This document shows, one piece after another, positions 8,327-16,731 of a stretch of DNA of 43,268 bases. Under the pieces are notes generated by a model, which was not told where the DNA came from, did not search any database, and saw only the letters and a program-made list of their open reading frames with translations. Position 1 is the stretch's first letter; every line of letters starts with the position of its first letter. The stretch is from assembly GCA_958407995.1 (NCBI GenBank), contig CATYJU010000015.1, positions 1 through 43,268 on the forward strand, written 5' to 3'. The DNA comes from an uncultured Collinsella sp. (GTDB lineage: Bacteria; Actinomycetota; Coriobacteriia; Coriobacteriales; Coriobacteriaceae). The position numbers and the translations under genes are program-made.

Positions 8327-8359
8327 TTTATACTATCTGACTCGCTTTTGCCTTCTAAA
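8327..8359 (-). promoter_or_regulatory. Weak candidate promoter of the aro operon
   Basis: On the minus strand TTTAGA (8359-8354) precedes TAGTAT (8335-8330) by 18 bases, overlapping a TATAAA at 8332-8327. Neither box is a strong match, but this is the most AT-rich stretch between aroF and the divergent tRNA gene, and nothing better was seen. Confidence 0.35.
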
Positions 8360-8411
8360 GTGGGCCGTTGCGGCTCGTCTTCCTCGGAATTGCAAAGCTT
8401 TTTCTTTTATT

Positions 8412-8441
8412 TTGATAGCCCGTGGTGCACTTGGGTATAAT
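8412..8441 (+). promoter_or_regulatory. Sigma70-type promoter of tRNA-Arg
   Basis: TTGATA (8412-8417) and a perfect TATAAT (8436-8441) are spaced by 18 bases, and the tRNA begins 12 bases after the -10 box, a usual distance for a directly expressed tRNA gene. Confidence 0.8.
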
Positions 8442-8452
8442 GCCAACCGTTG

Positions 8453-8529
8453 GCCCTATTAGCTCAGGGGATTAGAGCGTCTGCCTCCGGAGCAGAAGGC
8501 CGTTGGTTCGAATCCAACATGGGGCACCA
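8453..8529 (+). tRNA. tRNA-Arg (anticodon CCG)
   Basis: A 77-base cloverleaf with acceptor arms GCCCTAT and ATGGGGC (one G.U pair), a D arm AGCTCAGGGGATTAGAGC, an anticodon stem TCTGC/GCAGA with loop CTCCGGA that places CCG at 8487-8489, and a T arm with GGTTCGAATCC. The CCA end is encoded (8527-8529). It reads the arginine codon CGG. It is the only RNA gene seen, has its own promoter and terminator, and shows no adjacent integrase or duplicated 3' end that would mark an integration site. Confidence 0.96.
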
Positions 8530-8540
8530 TCGAACGTAAG

Positions 8541-8575
8541 ACCGTCCGAACCTCGCATGGTCCGGGCGGTTTTTC
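8541..8575 (+). terminator. Intrinsic terminator after tRNA-Arg
   Basis: A 12-position stem with one mismatch and one G.U pair (8541-8552 with 8559-8570) and a six-base loop is followed by five T. It ends the tRNA transcript 12 bases after the CCA end, so the ATPase gene 30 bases further on needs read-through or its own promoter. Confidence 0.8.
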
Positions 8576-8605
8576 TTATACCGACGCGACGTGATGGGAC
8601 GTGGT

Positions 8606-11329
8606 ATGGCAGCAACGGATATCGAGCGCGGACTCTCGACCGCCGAGGTCGAGGAGCGCATCGCCGACGGTAAGATCAACCGCAACATGGAGCTCAAGAC
8701 CAAGTCGGTCAAAGAGCTCATCATCGAGAACCTCTGCACGCTGTTCAATTTGATCAACGTGATCTTGGCGTTCCTGGTCATTTTGACCGGTTCGTTTAAG
8801 AATCTGACGTTCCTGTTCGTGGTGTTCTTGAACACCGCTATCGGCGTCATTCAGTCCATGCGTTCCAAGAAGATGGTCGATAAGCTCACGCTTCTGACCT
8901 CTAAGAAGGCCATCGCGGTGCGCGACGGTGCCGAGGTGGAGCTCGACTTGGACCAGATCGTGCTCGACGACATCATCCGCCTGGGGCGCGGCGATCAGAT
9001 TCCCGCTGACGCCGTGGTGGTTTCGGGCGAGGCGCTCGTGAACGAGAGCCTGCTGACGGGCGAGAGCGACCTTATTAAGAAACAGCCCGGTTCCGAGCTC
9101 ATGAGCGGCAGCTTTATCGACTCGGGCCTGCTGCGCGCCCGCGTGATCCATGTCGGCGCCGACAACTACGTGGCCAAAATTAATAACGAGGCCAAGTACG
9201 TCAAAAAGGTCAATTCCGAGATCATGAACGCGTTTAACGCCATCGTGCGCTTTGCGAGCATCATCATGATCCCGCTCGGTTTGGCGTTGTTTGCCTCGAG
9301 TGTGAGCGAGCTGTGGGATGCCGCGGGAACCCCGGGCGATAGCGCACTTTCGTGGTGCTTCTCCGAGCTGTTGGCTGGTCATGTGCCTTCGTCGGCGCTG
9401 CTGTCCACGGTGGGCGCCCTGCTGGGCATGATCCCGCAAGGCCTGGTGCTGCTGACCTCGTCGGTGCTCGCCATCGCCACGGTGCGCCTGGCCCGCCGCA
9501 AGGTGTTGGCGCAGCAGCTCTACTGCATCGAGACGCTCGCTCGCGTCGACGTGCTGTGCCTGGACAAGACGGGCACCATCACGTCGGGTCGCATGGAGGT
9601 CGAGGGCACGTATCCGCTGCCGGTTGAGGGTGTTGGCTTTGGCGTGGACTCGGAGGAGGCGGCTGTTCCCGTCGATACCACAGTGCTCGATTTTGCGCTG
9701 GCTAACGTGGCACGTGCGACTTCGGCTGATGCCAACGAGACCTGCCAGGCGCTGCTCAACTATTACGCCGATCGCCCGGTCGAGGTGTCTGAGCCGCTGT
9801 CGGTCATTCCGTTCTCGTCCTCCAAAAAGTGGAGTGGCGCGTCGTTTGCGCAGGGCTCCTATGTGATGGGTGCGGCGCAGTTTGTGCTCTCTGATCGTGT
9901 GTTTTCGCAGGTCGAGAATCGTGTCGCCGAGCTTGCCGATACCTGCCGCGTGCTCGTGGTGGCGCGCGTGGACGGCTTTACGCCCGATGGCGATATGGTG
10001 GGCGAGGCTGAGCCCGTTGGCTTTGTGACCATCCGCGACGAGATTCGTACCTCGGCGGCCGAGACCATCGGCTACTTTAACGAGCAGGGCGTGACCCTCA
10101 ACGTGATCAGTGGCGACGATCCGCGTACGGTGTCGTCGATCGCGCGCGTGGTGGGCGTGCCGGGGGCGGACGCTTATGTGGACGCCACGACGCTCGATAC
10201 ACCGGCCAAGCTTGATGCCGCAGTGGACCGCTACCATGTCTTTGGTCGTGTGACCCCGCAGCAGAAGCGCGAGCTCGTGCAGGCGCTCAAGCGCCGCGAG
10301 CACACCGTGGCCATGACGGGCGACGGCGTCAACGACGTGCTGGCGCTCAAGGAGGCCGACTGCTCCGTGGCCATGGCGGCCGGCTCCGATGCCGCGCGCA
10401 ACGTGGCCGAGATCGTACTCGTCGACAACGACTTTGCCTCGATGCCCGCCGTGGTGGCCGAGGGCCGTCGCTCCATCAACAACCTGCAGCGTTCGGCCTC
10501 GCTATTCCTGACCAAGACGCTGTTCTCGATGGGCCTGGCGGCGCTGTGTATCGCGCTGCCGCCGTACCCCTTCGAGCCCATCCAGATGACGCTCATTAAC
10601 TTCTTCTGCATCGGCGCGCCGGGCTTTGTGTTGGGCCTGGAGCCCAACAATGCTCGTGTGAAGGGTGCGTTTTTGACGAACGTACTCAAGCGTGCACTGC
10701 CGGCGTCGCTTGCGGTCATTTTGGCTGCGGCGCTCGATATCTTTGTGGCGCGCGTGTTTGGCTTTAGCCAGCTCACGCTGTCTACGATGTGCCTGCTTAC
10801 GTCGTGCGCGGCAAGCGTCAGCCTAATCTGGCGCATCTCGCAGCCGCTCACGCCCTTGCGCGTGGTGCTCTTCGTGTTCGTTGTTGCCGGCATTTTGACG
10901 GGTGTTATCGGCTTCCCGGAGCTGCTGTCCATTGCCAACCTGTCGGTGAGCCAGATGGTTATCTTGGCGGTTATCGTCGTCTTTACCTGCTCGGTATTCT
11001 TTAAGCTCGCCACGATGATGGATTCGCTTAAGCCGCGTCGCCGTCATGCGGCCACCGGCTTTGGTCGCGGTGTGCGCGTGCGTCTGGGTCGCGGTGGCGG
11101 CAAGGTGAGCTCGACGGGTTCGACGGCTGGACGCTTTGCCAAGCGCGTCGCCGCCGACATGGCGCAGCGCCGCGAAGATCGCACCGCTCGCGAGGCCGAG
11201 GCCCGCGCACTCGAGGGCGTGGCCCAGGTCCAGCCCAAGAAAAAGAAGCCCACGGGCGCCAAGCGCTCCCGCGTAACCAAGTCCGCCCAAGGCATCAAAG
11301 TTTCGATGCCAAGCAAAAAGAAGAAGTAA
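8606..11329 (+). CDS. Cation-transporting P-type ATPase with basic C-terminal tail
   Basis: An ATP-driven cation pump of the plasma membrane. In 907 residues it shows the actuator TGES (about 151), the phosphorylation site DKTGT at Asp320, GDGVNDVLALKEAD (572-585) in the hinge, and about ten membrane helices. The helix sequence TLINFFCIGAPGFVLGLEPN resembles the CtpE-type branch of actinobacteria, where CtpE has been linked to calcium uptake; the substrate here is unproven. Heavy-metal CPx motifs and N-terminal metal-binding domains are absent. The ATG at 8606 is preferred because GGGA lies six bases upstream; GTG 8591 and ATG 8594 are alternatives without a ribosome site. The last ~100 residues (from about 809) are an unusual Arg/Lys/Gly-rich cytoplasmic tail ending in a lysine run. 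Confidence 0.9.
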   Translation: MAATDIERGLSTAEVEERIADGKINRNMELKTKSVKELIIENLCTLFNLINVILAFLVILTGSFKNLTFLFVVFLNTAIGVIQSMRSKKMVDKLTLLTSKKAIAVRDGAEVELDLDQIVLDDIIRLGRGDQIPADAVVVSGEALVNESLLTGESDLIKKQPGSELMSGSFIDSGLLRARVIHVGADNYVAKINNEAKYVKKVNSEIMNAFNAIVRFASIIMIPLGLALFASSVSELWDAAGTPGDSALSWCFSELLAGHVPSSALLSTVGALLGMIPQGLVLLTSSVLAIATVRLARRKVLAQQLYCIETLARVDVLCLDKTGTITSGRMEVEGTYPLPVEGVGFGVDSEEAAVPVDTTVLDFALANVARATSADANETCQALLNYYADRPVEVSEPLSVIPFSSSKKWSGASFAQGSYVMGAAQFVLSDRVFSQVENRVAELADTCRVLVVARVDGFTPDGDMVGEAEPVGFVTIRDEIRTSAAETIGYFNEQGVTLNVISGDDPRTVSSIARVVGVPGADAYVDATTLDTPAKLDAAVDRYHVFGRVTPQQKRELVQALKRREHTVAMTGDGVNDVLALKEADCSVAMAAGSDAARNVAEIVLVDNDFASMPAVVAEGRRSINNLQRSASLFLTKTLFSMGLAALCIALPPYPFEPIQMTLINFFCIGAPGFVLGLEPNNARVKGAFLTNVLKRALPASLAVILAAALDIFVARVFGFSQLTLSTMCLLTSCAASVSLIWRISQPLTPLRVVLFVFVVAGILTGVIGFPELLSIANLSVSQMVILAVIVVFTCSVFFKLATMMDSLKPRRRHAATGFGRGVRVRLGRGGGKVSSTGSTAGRFAKRVAADMAQRREDRTAREAEARALEGVAQVQPKKKKPTGAKRSRVTKSAQGIKVSMPSKKKK

Positions 11330-11383
11330 CTGCGCGTCCTAGCGATGTTGAATTGGTGCCTTGCTCCTGTGGGGCCGTGGCGA

Positions 11384-11392
11384 TGTTATGCT
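11384..11392 (+). promoter_or_regulatory. Candidate extended -10 promoter
   Basis: TGTTATGCT fits an extended -10 element (TG, one base, then TATGCT) 40 bases before the zinc-ribbon gene. A TTGCTC lies upstream, but at 20 bases it is too far to be a good -35. No terminator was seen after the ATPase, so read-through is also possible. Confidence 0.35.
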
Positions 11393-11432
11393 CTAACCTC
11401 GATTGTTTGAATTGCTTCGAAAAGAGGATGCC

Positions 11433-12575
11433 GTGATCTGCCCGCATTGCCTTAAGACTATCGAGGACGGCGCCTCGTTCTGCCCCTACTGCAACGCCTA
11501 TGTGGGTCCGGGCGATGGTCCCGAGCACACCGAGTTCGTGTTCTGTGAGGGCTGCGGTGCCCGTCTTTCTCCGCATGATCGTACGTGCCCCAAATGCGGA
11601 CGCCCCGCTCCGGGCATCCTCTCCAAGGACGCGGCAGCATCCGACCTGGCAGCGGGCCGCACGGCGGGCTTTCCGCGCCTAACGCAAGAGCAGATCGATA
11701 CCGAGGTGCCGCATGCGCCGGCCTCTGCCGCTGCGGTGCTTTCGGACGCCGCCGACCCCAATGAGACCTGCGTGCTGCCAGCTTTCGATAAGGATTTCGG
11801 TATCCCCAAGGTCGATATTCCCATGCCCGTTTCCCTGCATGACGATGCTCAAAAACCCAAGCGCAAGGTGCACCCCGACGAGGACGCCTATCACAAGCAC
11901 AAGCGTCATATTCCCAAGCCGCTTATCGTCATCGCGGTCCTTGCCGTCGTTTGCGGCGGTGCCTATTGGTTCGTGACGACCGATCCCATGGGTGTTATGC
12001 CCGGCTTCTACGACCAGTTTGGCCAAGCTGCACAAACCACCTTCCCCACGCGCCAAAAGGGCGAGGCGACTGAGGACGATACCAAGCAGGGCGATTCTGC
12101 CGAGGTGGTCCAGGAAGAAACCGTGCTCACCGATGATCAGCTCTATACCAGGCTCGACGGTCTGTATCAGACCATCGTGTCCTACGCTGACGAAGACCAG
12201 ATCGGCGAGGTCATCGATTCCTTTAACAACGGCTATCTCCGAACGCCGCTGTCCACCCGTCAGGAGCTGTCGCAGAGTGCCTACGCCCTGCGCGACCAGA
12301 TCAAAAAGACGCAAGATGAGCTCAACAACCTTAAGTACCAGGACGATTCGGTCTATGCGGATGACATCGCCCACTTAAAGCAGCTTGCCGAGTGGATGTA
12401 TGAGCGCGTCGACGTGATCTGCCAGAGCTGGGATATCTCGCTGGCCATTCCCGATGGCGAGTCGATGAGTTCCCACCAAAGCGAGATCCTGGCGCCCATC
12501 GCGCAGGGCGGCAATAGCGCGCTGAACCAGTACGATGCCAATGTGGGTTCCTGGAAGCCGCAGCAGCGTTCCTAA
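11433..12575 (+). CDS. Double zinc-ribbon, single-pass membrane protein of unknown function
   Basis: I do not recognise a named family. The 380 residues begin with two zinc ribbons: Cys3/6/17/20 (CPHC, CPYC) and Cys38/41/52/55 (CEGCG, CPKCG). An acidic, low-complexity stretch follows, then a basic KHKRHIPK flank, one membrane helix at about 163-183 and an outer domain of about 200 residues with a helical, Gln/Asp-rich segment (LRDQIKKTQDELNNL) that may form a coiled coil. The orientation is inferred from the basic flank: ribbons inside, helical domain outside. The GTG start follows AAAGAGG; a TTG ten codons earlier lacks a ribosome site. It is followed by a cyclophilin and a TPR protein of similar membrane plan. 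Confidence 0.85.
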   Translation: MICPHCLKTIEDGASFCPYCNAYVGPGDGPEHTEFVFCEGCGARLSPHDRTCPKCGRPAPGILSKDAAASDLAAGRTAGFPRLTQEQIDTEVPHAPASAAAVLSDAADPNETCVLPAFDKDFGIPKVDIPMPVSLHDDAQKPKRKVHPDEDAYHKHKRHIPKPLIVIAVLAVVCGGAYWFVTTDPMGVMPGFYDQFGQAAQTTFPTRQKGEATEDDTKQGDSAEVVQEETVLTDDQLYTRLDGLYQTIVSYADEDQIGEVIDSFNNGYLRTPLSTRQELSQSAYALRDQIKKTQDELNNLKYQDDSVYADDIAHLKQLAEWMYERVDVICQSWDISLAIPDGESMSSHQSEILAPIAQGGNSALNQYDANVGSWKPQQRS

Positions 12576-12613
12576 AACTAGTTCGCCATAGTCGGCATAA
12601 CCTACGTGCGCAA

Positions 12614-12643
12614 TTGATGTAAGCCCGTGCTTATTGCTACAAT
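12614..12643 (+). promoter_or_regulatory. Sigma70-type promoter of the cyclophilin gene
   Basis: TTGATG (12614-12619) and TACAAT (12638-12643) are separated by 18 bases, leaving a leader of about 33 bases before the cyclophilin ATG. It gives the cyclophilin-TPR pair a start independent of the zinc-ribbon gene. Confidence 0.65.
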
Positions 12644-12682
12644 TCGTACAAATATGCTTTAAACGCACGAGGAAGGAACCAC

Positions 12683-13225
12683 ATGTTTGGTTTTAAGAAA
12701 GAGCTCTACACGCCCGAGTATCAGCTTGTCGGCGACGAGTGCGCCGTAATCGAGACGTCGAAGGGTACCATCAAGGTCAAGTTTGACGGCGAGGGCGCTC
12801 CCATTCATGTCGCGAACTTCTGCGAGCTTTCCACGATGGGTTTCTATGATGGCCTTAAGTTCCATCGCTATGTGCCCGGTTTTGTTATCCAAGGTGGCGA
12901 CCCCAATACCCGCGACATGTCCGGCGCCGACGTCGCCGCCGGTCTTGAGGGCCCCGACGGCATGCCCGGTACCGGTGGCCCCGGCTACTGCATCAAGGGC
13001 GAGTTCGCCACCAATCCGCGCAACAGCCATGTCGATGGCGCCCTTGCCATGGCACGCTCCATGGACCCCGATTCCGCGGGTTCGCAGTTCTACTTCTGCC
13101 TGGGCGCCCAGCATAACCTCGATTCCGGTTACACCGTCTTTGGTACCACGGTCGAGGGTCTCGATGTGATTTCGCAGCTGCGTGCCGGCGACGAGATCGT
13201 CCATGTCGAGATCGTTCACGAGTAA
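12683..13225 (+). CDS. Cyclophilin-type peptidyl-prolyl cis-trans isomerase
   Basis: Catalyses proline isomerisation during protein folding. The 180 residues form one cyclophilin domain with ANFCELSTMGFYDGLKFHR (the catalytic Arg follows the FH), VIQGGDP, a GTGGPGYCIKGEF loop, ALAMARSMDPDSAGSQFYFCLG and TVFGTTVEGLDVI. There is no signal peptide or lipobox, so it should be cytoplasmic. AGGAAGGA precedes the ATG. The TPR gene starts 11 bases after the stop, so the two are probably co-transcribed. Confidence 0.93.
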   Translation: MFGFKKELYTPEYQLVGDECAVIETSKGTIKVKFDGEGAPIHVANFCELSTMGFYDGLKFHRYVPGFVIQGGDPNTRDMSGADVAAGLEGPDGMPGTGGPGYCIKGEFATNPRNSHVDGALAMARSMDPDSAGSQFYFCLGAQHNLDSGYTVFGTTVEGLDVISQLRAGDEIVHVEIVHE

Positions 13226-13236
13226 AGGGGATTTCC

Positions 13237-14541
13237 TTGAATAGCCAGCTGATCCAACAGGGCCGCGCCGCTTACCGCGCGGGTGATTTTTCCGCTGCAG
13301 CCCAGATGCTTGGGGCGGCAAAGACTCCCGATGAGATTATGGGCGAGGCAGATCACCTTCGTGGCAACGCCTTGATGCACCTGGGCATGTATGCCGAGGC
13401 CGCCGAGGCCTATGCCGCCGCCCTCAACGACGGCACCTACGGCAAGCGCGGCGCGCTGCTCACCAACCGCGGCAAGGCGCTTGCCGCCGTGGGCGACTAC
13501 ACGACGGCCGCTCAGACGTTCTCTGCTGCTACGCAGGATGCTTCCTATGCCACGCCGTTCAAGGCCTATCTGGGCCTGGGCAATGCGCTGTTCCAGTCGG
13601 GCGACTATGCCAACGCAGGAACCGCCTTCCGTCAGGCTGCCATCGACGGCGCCAATCCGGCTCCTGCCGCCGCACTCGGCGAGCTCGGTCGTTGCTTCAT
13701 TAAGCTCGGTCGTCCGGCGGATGCCGTGGAGACCTACCGCACGGCTATCGACTTTGCCGGCCCCCGCGACGACACGCGTGCGCTCAACGCCGGCATGGGT
13801 CAGGCGCTTTCTGCCGCCGGCCGTCCCTCCGACGCACTCGACGCCTTTAACGCCGCTACTGCCGATGGCATCTACCAGCTCACCTCCGAGCAGGCCGATG
13901 AGCTTGCCCGCGTACACGATTCGCTTGCCGCGCTGTCTGCCCAGACGGCTATGGCCACGGCTCCGGCGCCCGCGATGGACGCTCCTGCCGTCGATCCGCT
14001 CGATCCTACGGGCGCGACCGGTCAGTTTATGCCCGATCCCTCGGACACCGGCTTCTTTACGCTGTCCGAGTCCGAGATGGTCCAGCAGGACCGTCAGGAT
14101 CGTAAGCAGGCCAAGGTCCGTCGTCGCCATCGCCACACGGGTCTTAAAGTCTTCATCGTGCTGCTTCTGCTCATTTTGATCGCCGCGGGCGGTCTGGGCT
14201 TTGCCTACACGCGCGGCTTTGGCTTCCCGTCTCAGGAGTCTGTCGTTACCGATCTGTTCCAGGCTGCCGGCGACGGTGACGCCGCAAAGGCCGAGTCTTG
14301 CCTGGCCTCGAGCCTGTCCGAGGACGCTAAGTCGATGATCATCTCCTCGATTCCGCAGGGTGCCACCGTGTCCGTCGAGGGCATGGATCAGTCCATGACC
14401 GAGACGACCGCCAAGGTGAAGGCATCGCTGTCCAAGGGCGGCGAGCAGGAGTACACCGTCAAATTCGTGCGCTCCGACAACCATATCGGCTGGGCCGTTT
14501 CTTCGCTTGATATGGATTTCTCGGCTGCTGACAACCAGTAG
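13237..14541 (+). CDS. TPR-repeat protein with one membrane helix and an outer NTF2-like domain
   Basis: Not recognised as a named protein. The 434 residues start with about five to six TPR-like helical pairs (roughly 1-230; repeated patterns such as GRAAYRAGDFSAAAQML, GKALAAVGDYTTAAQTF and GNALFQSGDYANAGTAF), then an Ala/Pro linker, a very basic patch RKQAKVRRRHRH, a membrane helix at about 302-322 and about 110 outer residues that look like a DUF4878/NTF2-type fold (inference from the VVTDLFQAAGDGDAAKAESCL opening). The basic patch puts the TPR part inside the cell. Translation starts at TTG, with AAAGGGG six bases upstream. A scaffold role is suggested by the TPRs; no partner is identified. 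Confidence 0.85.
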   Translation: MNSQLIQQGRAAYRAGDFSAAAQMLGAAKTPDEIMGEADHLRGNALMHLGMYAEAAEAYAAALNDGTYGKRGALLTNRGKALAAVGDYTTAAQTFSAATQDASYATPFKAYLGLGNALFQSGDYANAGTAFRQAAIDGANPAPAAALGELGRCFIKLGRPADAVETYRTAIDFAGPRDDTRALNAGMGQALSAAGRPSDALDAFNAATADGIYQLTSEQADELARVHDSLAALSAQTAMATAPAPAMDAPAVDPLDPTGATGQFMPDPSDTGFFTLSESEMVQQDRQDRKQAKVRRRHRHTGLKVFIVLLLLILIAAGGLGFAYTRGFGFPSQESVVTDLFQAAGDGDAAKAESCLASSLSEDAKSMIISSIPQGATVSVEGMDQSMTETTAKVKASLSKGGEQEYTVKFVRSDNHIGWAVSSLDMDFSAADNQ

Positions 14542-14563
14542 TGACCTTATGGGATTTAGCTTT

Positions 14564-14602
14564 GCCCGGCGCTTCACCGCAAGTGAGGCGCCGGGCTTGC
14601 GC
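14564..14602 (+). terminator. Strong GC hairpin, probable terminator between the TPR gene and mreB
   Basis: A 14-pair stem with one G.U pair (14564-14577 with 14583-14596) closes a five-base CGCAA loop. Only TT follows, so it is a weak intrinsic terminator by T-tract rules but a very stable structure. A TATGAT at 14606-14611, just after it, could be the -10 box for the mreB operon, though no convincing -35 stands in front of it. Confidence 0.5.
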
Positions 14603-14656
14603 TAGTATGATGAGCTAGTAGTTTTCCAGCAATCATCCAACACATCAGGAGTTGCG

Positions 14657-15700
14657 TTGTTTTCTTTGATGGATATGTTCTTCGGTAGCTATGCGGGCGA
14701 TCTTGCCATCGACCTCGGCACCGCCAATACGCTTGTCTCCGTGCGCGGCAAGGGCATCGTCATTCGCGAGCCCTCTGTTGTCGCCATCGACAAGAACGAC
14801 GAGCGCATCTTGGCGGTCGGTATCGAGGCAAAGCGCATGCTCGGCCGTACGCCCGGCAACATCGTGGCCGTTCGTCCCCTGAAGGACGGCGTCATCGCCG
14901 ACTTCGATGTTACCGAGGCCATGCTTCGCTACTTTATCGACAAGGCGTCCGAGAAGCGCTATCCGTGGACTCCGCGTCCGCGTGTTGTCGTCTGCGTTCC
15001 CTCCGGTGTCACGTCGGTCGAGAAGCGCGCTGTCTTTGAGGCCACGATCCAGGCCGGTGCCCGCCAGGCCTATCTGATCGAAGAGCCCATGGCGGCTGCC
15101 ATCGGCGCCGACCTGCCCGTCGAGGAACCCACCGGCTCCATGGTCATCGACATCGGTGGCGGTACCACCGAGGTTGCCGTTATCGCTATGGGCGGCATCG
15201 TCGTCTCGCAGTCCATCCGTATTGCCGGCGACGAGTTCGATCAGGCCATCCTCACGCACGTTCGTGATGCCTACAACCTGGCCATCGGCGAGCGTACGGC
15301 AGAGGACATCAAGATCAAGGTCGGCTCCGCCGTGCCGCTCAAGGATGAGCTCGACGTCGAGGTCAACGGCCGCGACGTGATCACCGGTCTGCCCAAGACC
15401 GTGCGCATCGAGAGCGAGGAGATTCGTCGCGCACTCAACAAGCCGCTCGACGAGATGGCCAAGGCCGTCAAGGACGCACTCGACGCTACGCCTCCCGATC
15501 TTGCCTCGGACCTTATGTACTATGGCATTTTGCTGACCGGTGGCGGCGCGCTGCTGCGCGGTCTCGATGTGCGCCTGCGCGATGAGACCGGCGTTTCGGT
15601 CAACGTCAGCCCCACGGCGCTCGATAACGTTGTTAACGGCTGTGCCCGCGTGCTCGAGGCCAATGCGTTTGATGGCGGCTTCGTCCAGACCAATGCTTAA
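14657..15700 (+). CDS. mreB: Rod shape-determining protein MreB
   Basis: Bacterial actin that forms membrane-associated filaments guiding lateral wall synthesis. The 347 residues carry an N-terminal amphipathic-type start (FSLMDMFFG), the actin phosphate-1 loop DLGTANTLV, the GSMVIDIGGGTTEVAVI phosphate-2 loop, GDEFDQAI and the adenosine loop LTGGGALLRGLD. Length is typical. The start is TTG at 14657 with CAGGAG six bases before it; the downstream ATG at 14669 has no ribosome site. It heads the set mreB-mreC-mreD-PBP2-rodA, spaced by about 10 to 31 bases. Confidence 0.96.
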   Translation: MFSLMDMFFGSYAGDLAIDLGTANTLVSVRGKGIVIREPSVVAIDKNDERILAVGIEAKRMLGRTPGNIVAVRPLKDGVIADFDVTEAMLRYFIDKASEKRYPWTPRPRVVVCVPSGVTSVEKRAVFEATIQAGARQAYLIEEPMAAAIGADLPVEEPTGSMVIDIGGGTTEVAVIAMGGIVVSQSIRIAGDEFDQAILTHVRDAYNLAIGERTAEDIKIKVGSAVPLKDELDVEVNGRDVITGLPKTVRIESEEIRRALNKPLDEMAKAVKDALDATPPDLASDLMYYGILLTGGGALLRGLDVRLRDETGVSVNVSPTALDNVVNGCARVLEANAFDGGFVQTNA

Positions 15701-15721
15701 TTTCCAAAAGGTGGATTCCAT

Positions 15722-16720
15722 TTGGCACGATCTTCGGGTTTCTCCACAAATCTGAATACCAAGCGACAATCAACGGGTATGCGCCCGTTGATTGTTTTCA
15801 GCCTGATTTCGGTGTTGCTGCTCACGTTTTACATCCGCGAGGGCGAGGCAGGACCGATTCATGCCGTGCGCTCGGGCGTGACGACGATTACCTCGCCGGT
15901 GCGCTTTGTGGGCTCGGCTGTGGCGGCTCCCTTCAATGCGATCGGTAACGTGTTCTCTAACCTTACGGCGTCGCAGGACACGCTTGACGAGCTTAAGAAG
16001 CAAAACGAGGAACTGACCTCTAAGGTTGCCGAGCTCTCCGAGGCTCAAAAGACCGCCGAGCGACTGGAGGGGCTGGTCGGCCTGCAGTCGACCTACAACC
16101 TCAAATCAACCGCAGCTCGTATCGTCGGCGCTTCGGGCGATGCCTGGACCTCGACCGTCACCATCGATAAGGGTTCTGCCGACGGTCTTACCATCAACAT
16201 GCCTGTGACGAGTTCTGCCGGTGTCATAGGCCAGATTATCGAGGTCTCGGCCAAGACTTCCACCGTGCGCCTGATTGGCGACGAGAACTCGGGCGTGTCC
16301 GCTATGGTGCAGGACACGCGCGCCCAGGGCATGCTGCAGGGTCAGGCTGACGGCACGCTGCGTCTTGAGTACGTGAGCGTCGATTCCGACGTTAAGGTTG
16401 GCGACATCATCGTGACCTCGGGCATTGGCGGTGTGTTCCCCAAGGGTCTACCGCTCGGCACCGTCTCGTCTGTTGAGAAATCGGCTAACGACGTGTACTA
16501 CACCATTGTGGTGCGCGCCCAGACGACGGCCGAGAACAACGAGGAAGTGCTGGTCATTACCTCGCTGACCGACGAACAGTCGGCCTCGGATGAGGACGTG
16601 AACACGGCCAACAGCACGCCGCAGGGAACGTCGCGCGATGGTGCGACCAAGACGAAGGACGAGAGCCCGGATGACAGTTCCGACACGTCCGAGACGACCG
16701 ATTCCGGCTCGAGCGAATAG
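15722..16720 (+). CDS. mreC: Rod shape-determining protein MreC
   Basis: Links MreB filaments to the periplasmic or outer-face wall synthases. The 332 residues show a short basic inside tail, one membrane helix (about 20-38), a coiled coil (about 80-120, DTLDELKKQNEELTSKVAELSE) for dimerisation and a double beta-barrel domain to about 280 (GSADGLTINMPVTSSAGVIGQI, VGDIIVTSGIGGVFPKGLPLG). A 50-residue Ser/Thr/Asp/Glu-rich disordered tail follows. The start is TTG, with AAAAGGTGG upstream. Confidence 0.94.
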   Translation: MARSSGFSTNLNTKRQSTGMRPLIVFSLISVLLLTFYIREGEAGPIHAVRSGVTTITSPVRFVGSAVAAPFNAIGNVFSNLTASQDTLDELKKQNEELTSKVAELSEAQKTAERLEGLVGLQSTYNLKSTAARIVGASGDAWTSTVTIDKGSADGLTINMPVTSSAGVIGQIIEVSAKTSTVRLIGDENSGVSAMVQDTRAQGMLQGQADGTLRLEYVSVDSDVKVGDIIVTSGIGGVFPKGLPLGTVSSVEKSANDVYYTIVVRAQTTAENNEEVLVITSLTDEQSASDEDVNTANSTPQGTSRDGATKTKDESPDDSSDTSETTDSGSSE

Positions 16721-16731
16721 GGGGCATGTCC

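Noticed and set aside
8453..8529. tRNA-Arg as an integration site for a mobile element
   Set aside because: No integrase, no repeated 3' tRNA end and no change in gene style in the flanking sequence.
8576..10303. 575-codon minus-strand frame opposite the P-type ATPase
   Set aside because: Shadow; composition is His/Arg/Gly-rich with no domain.
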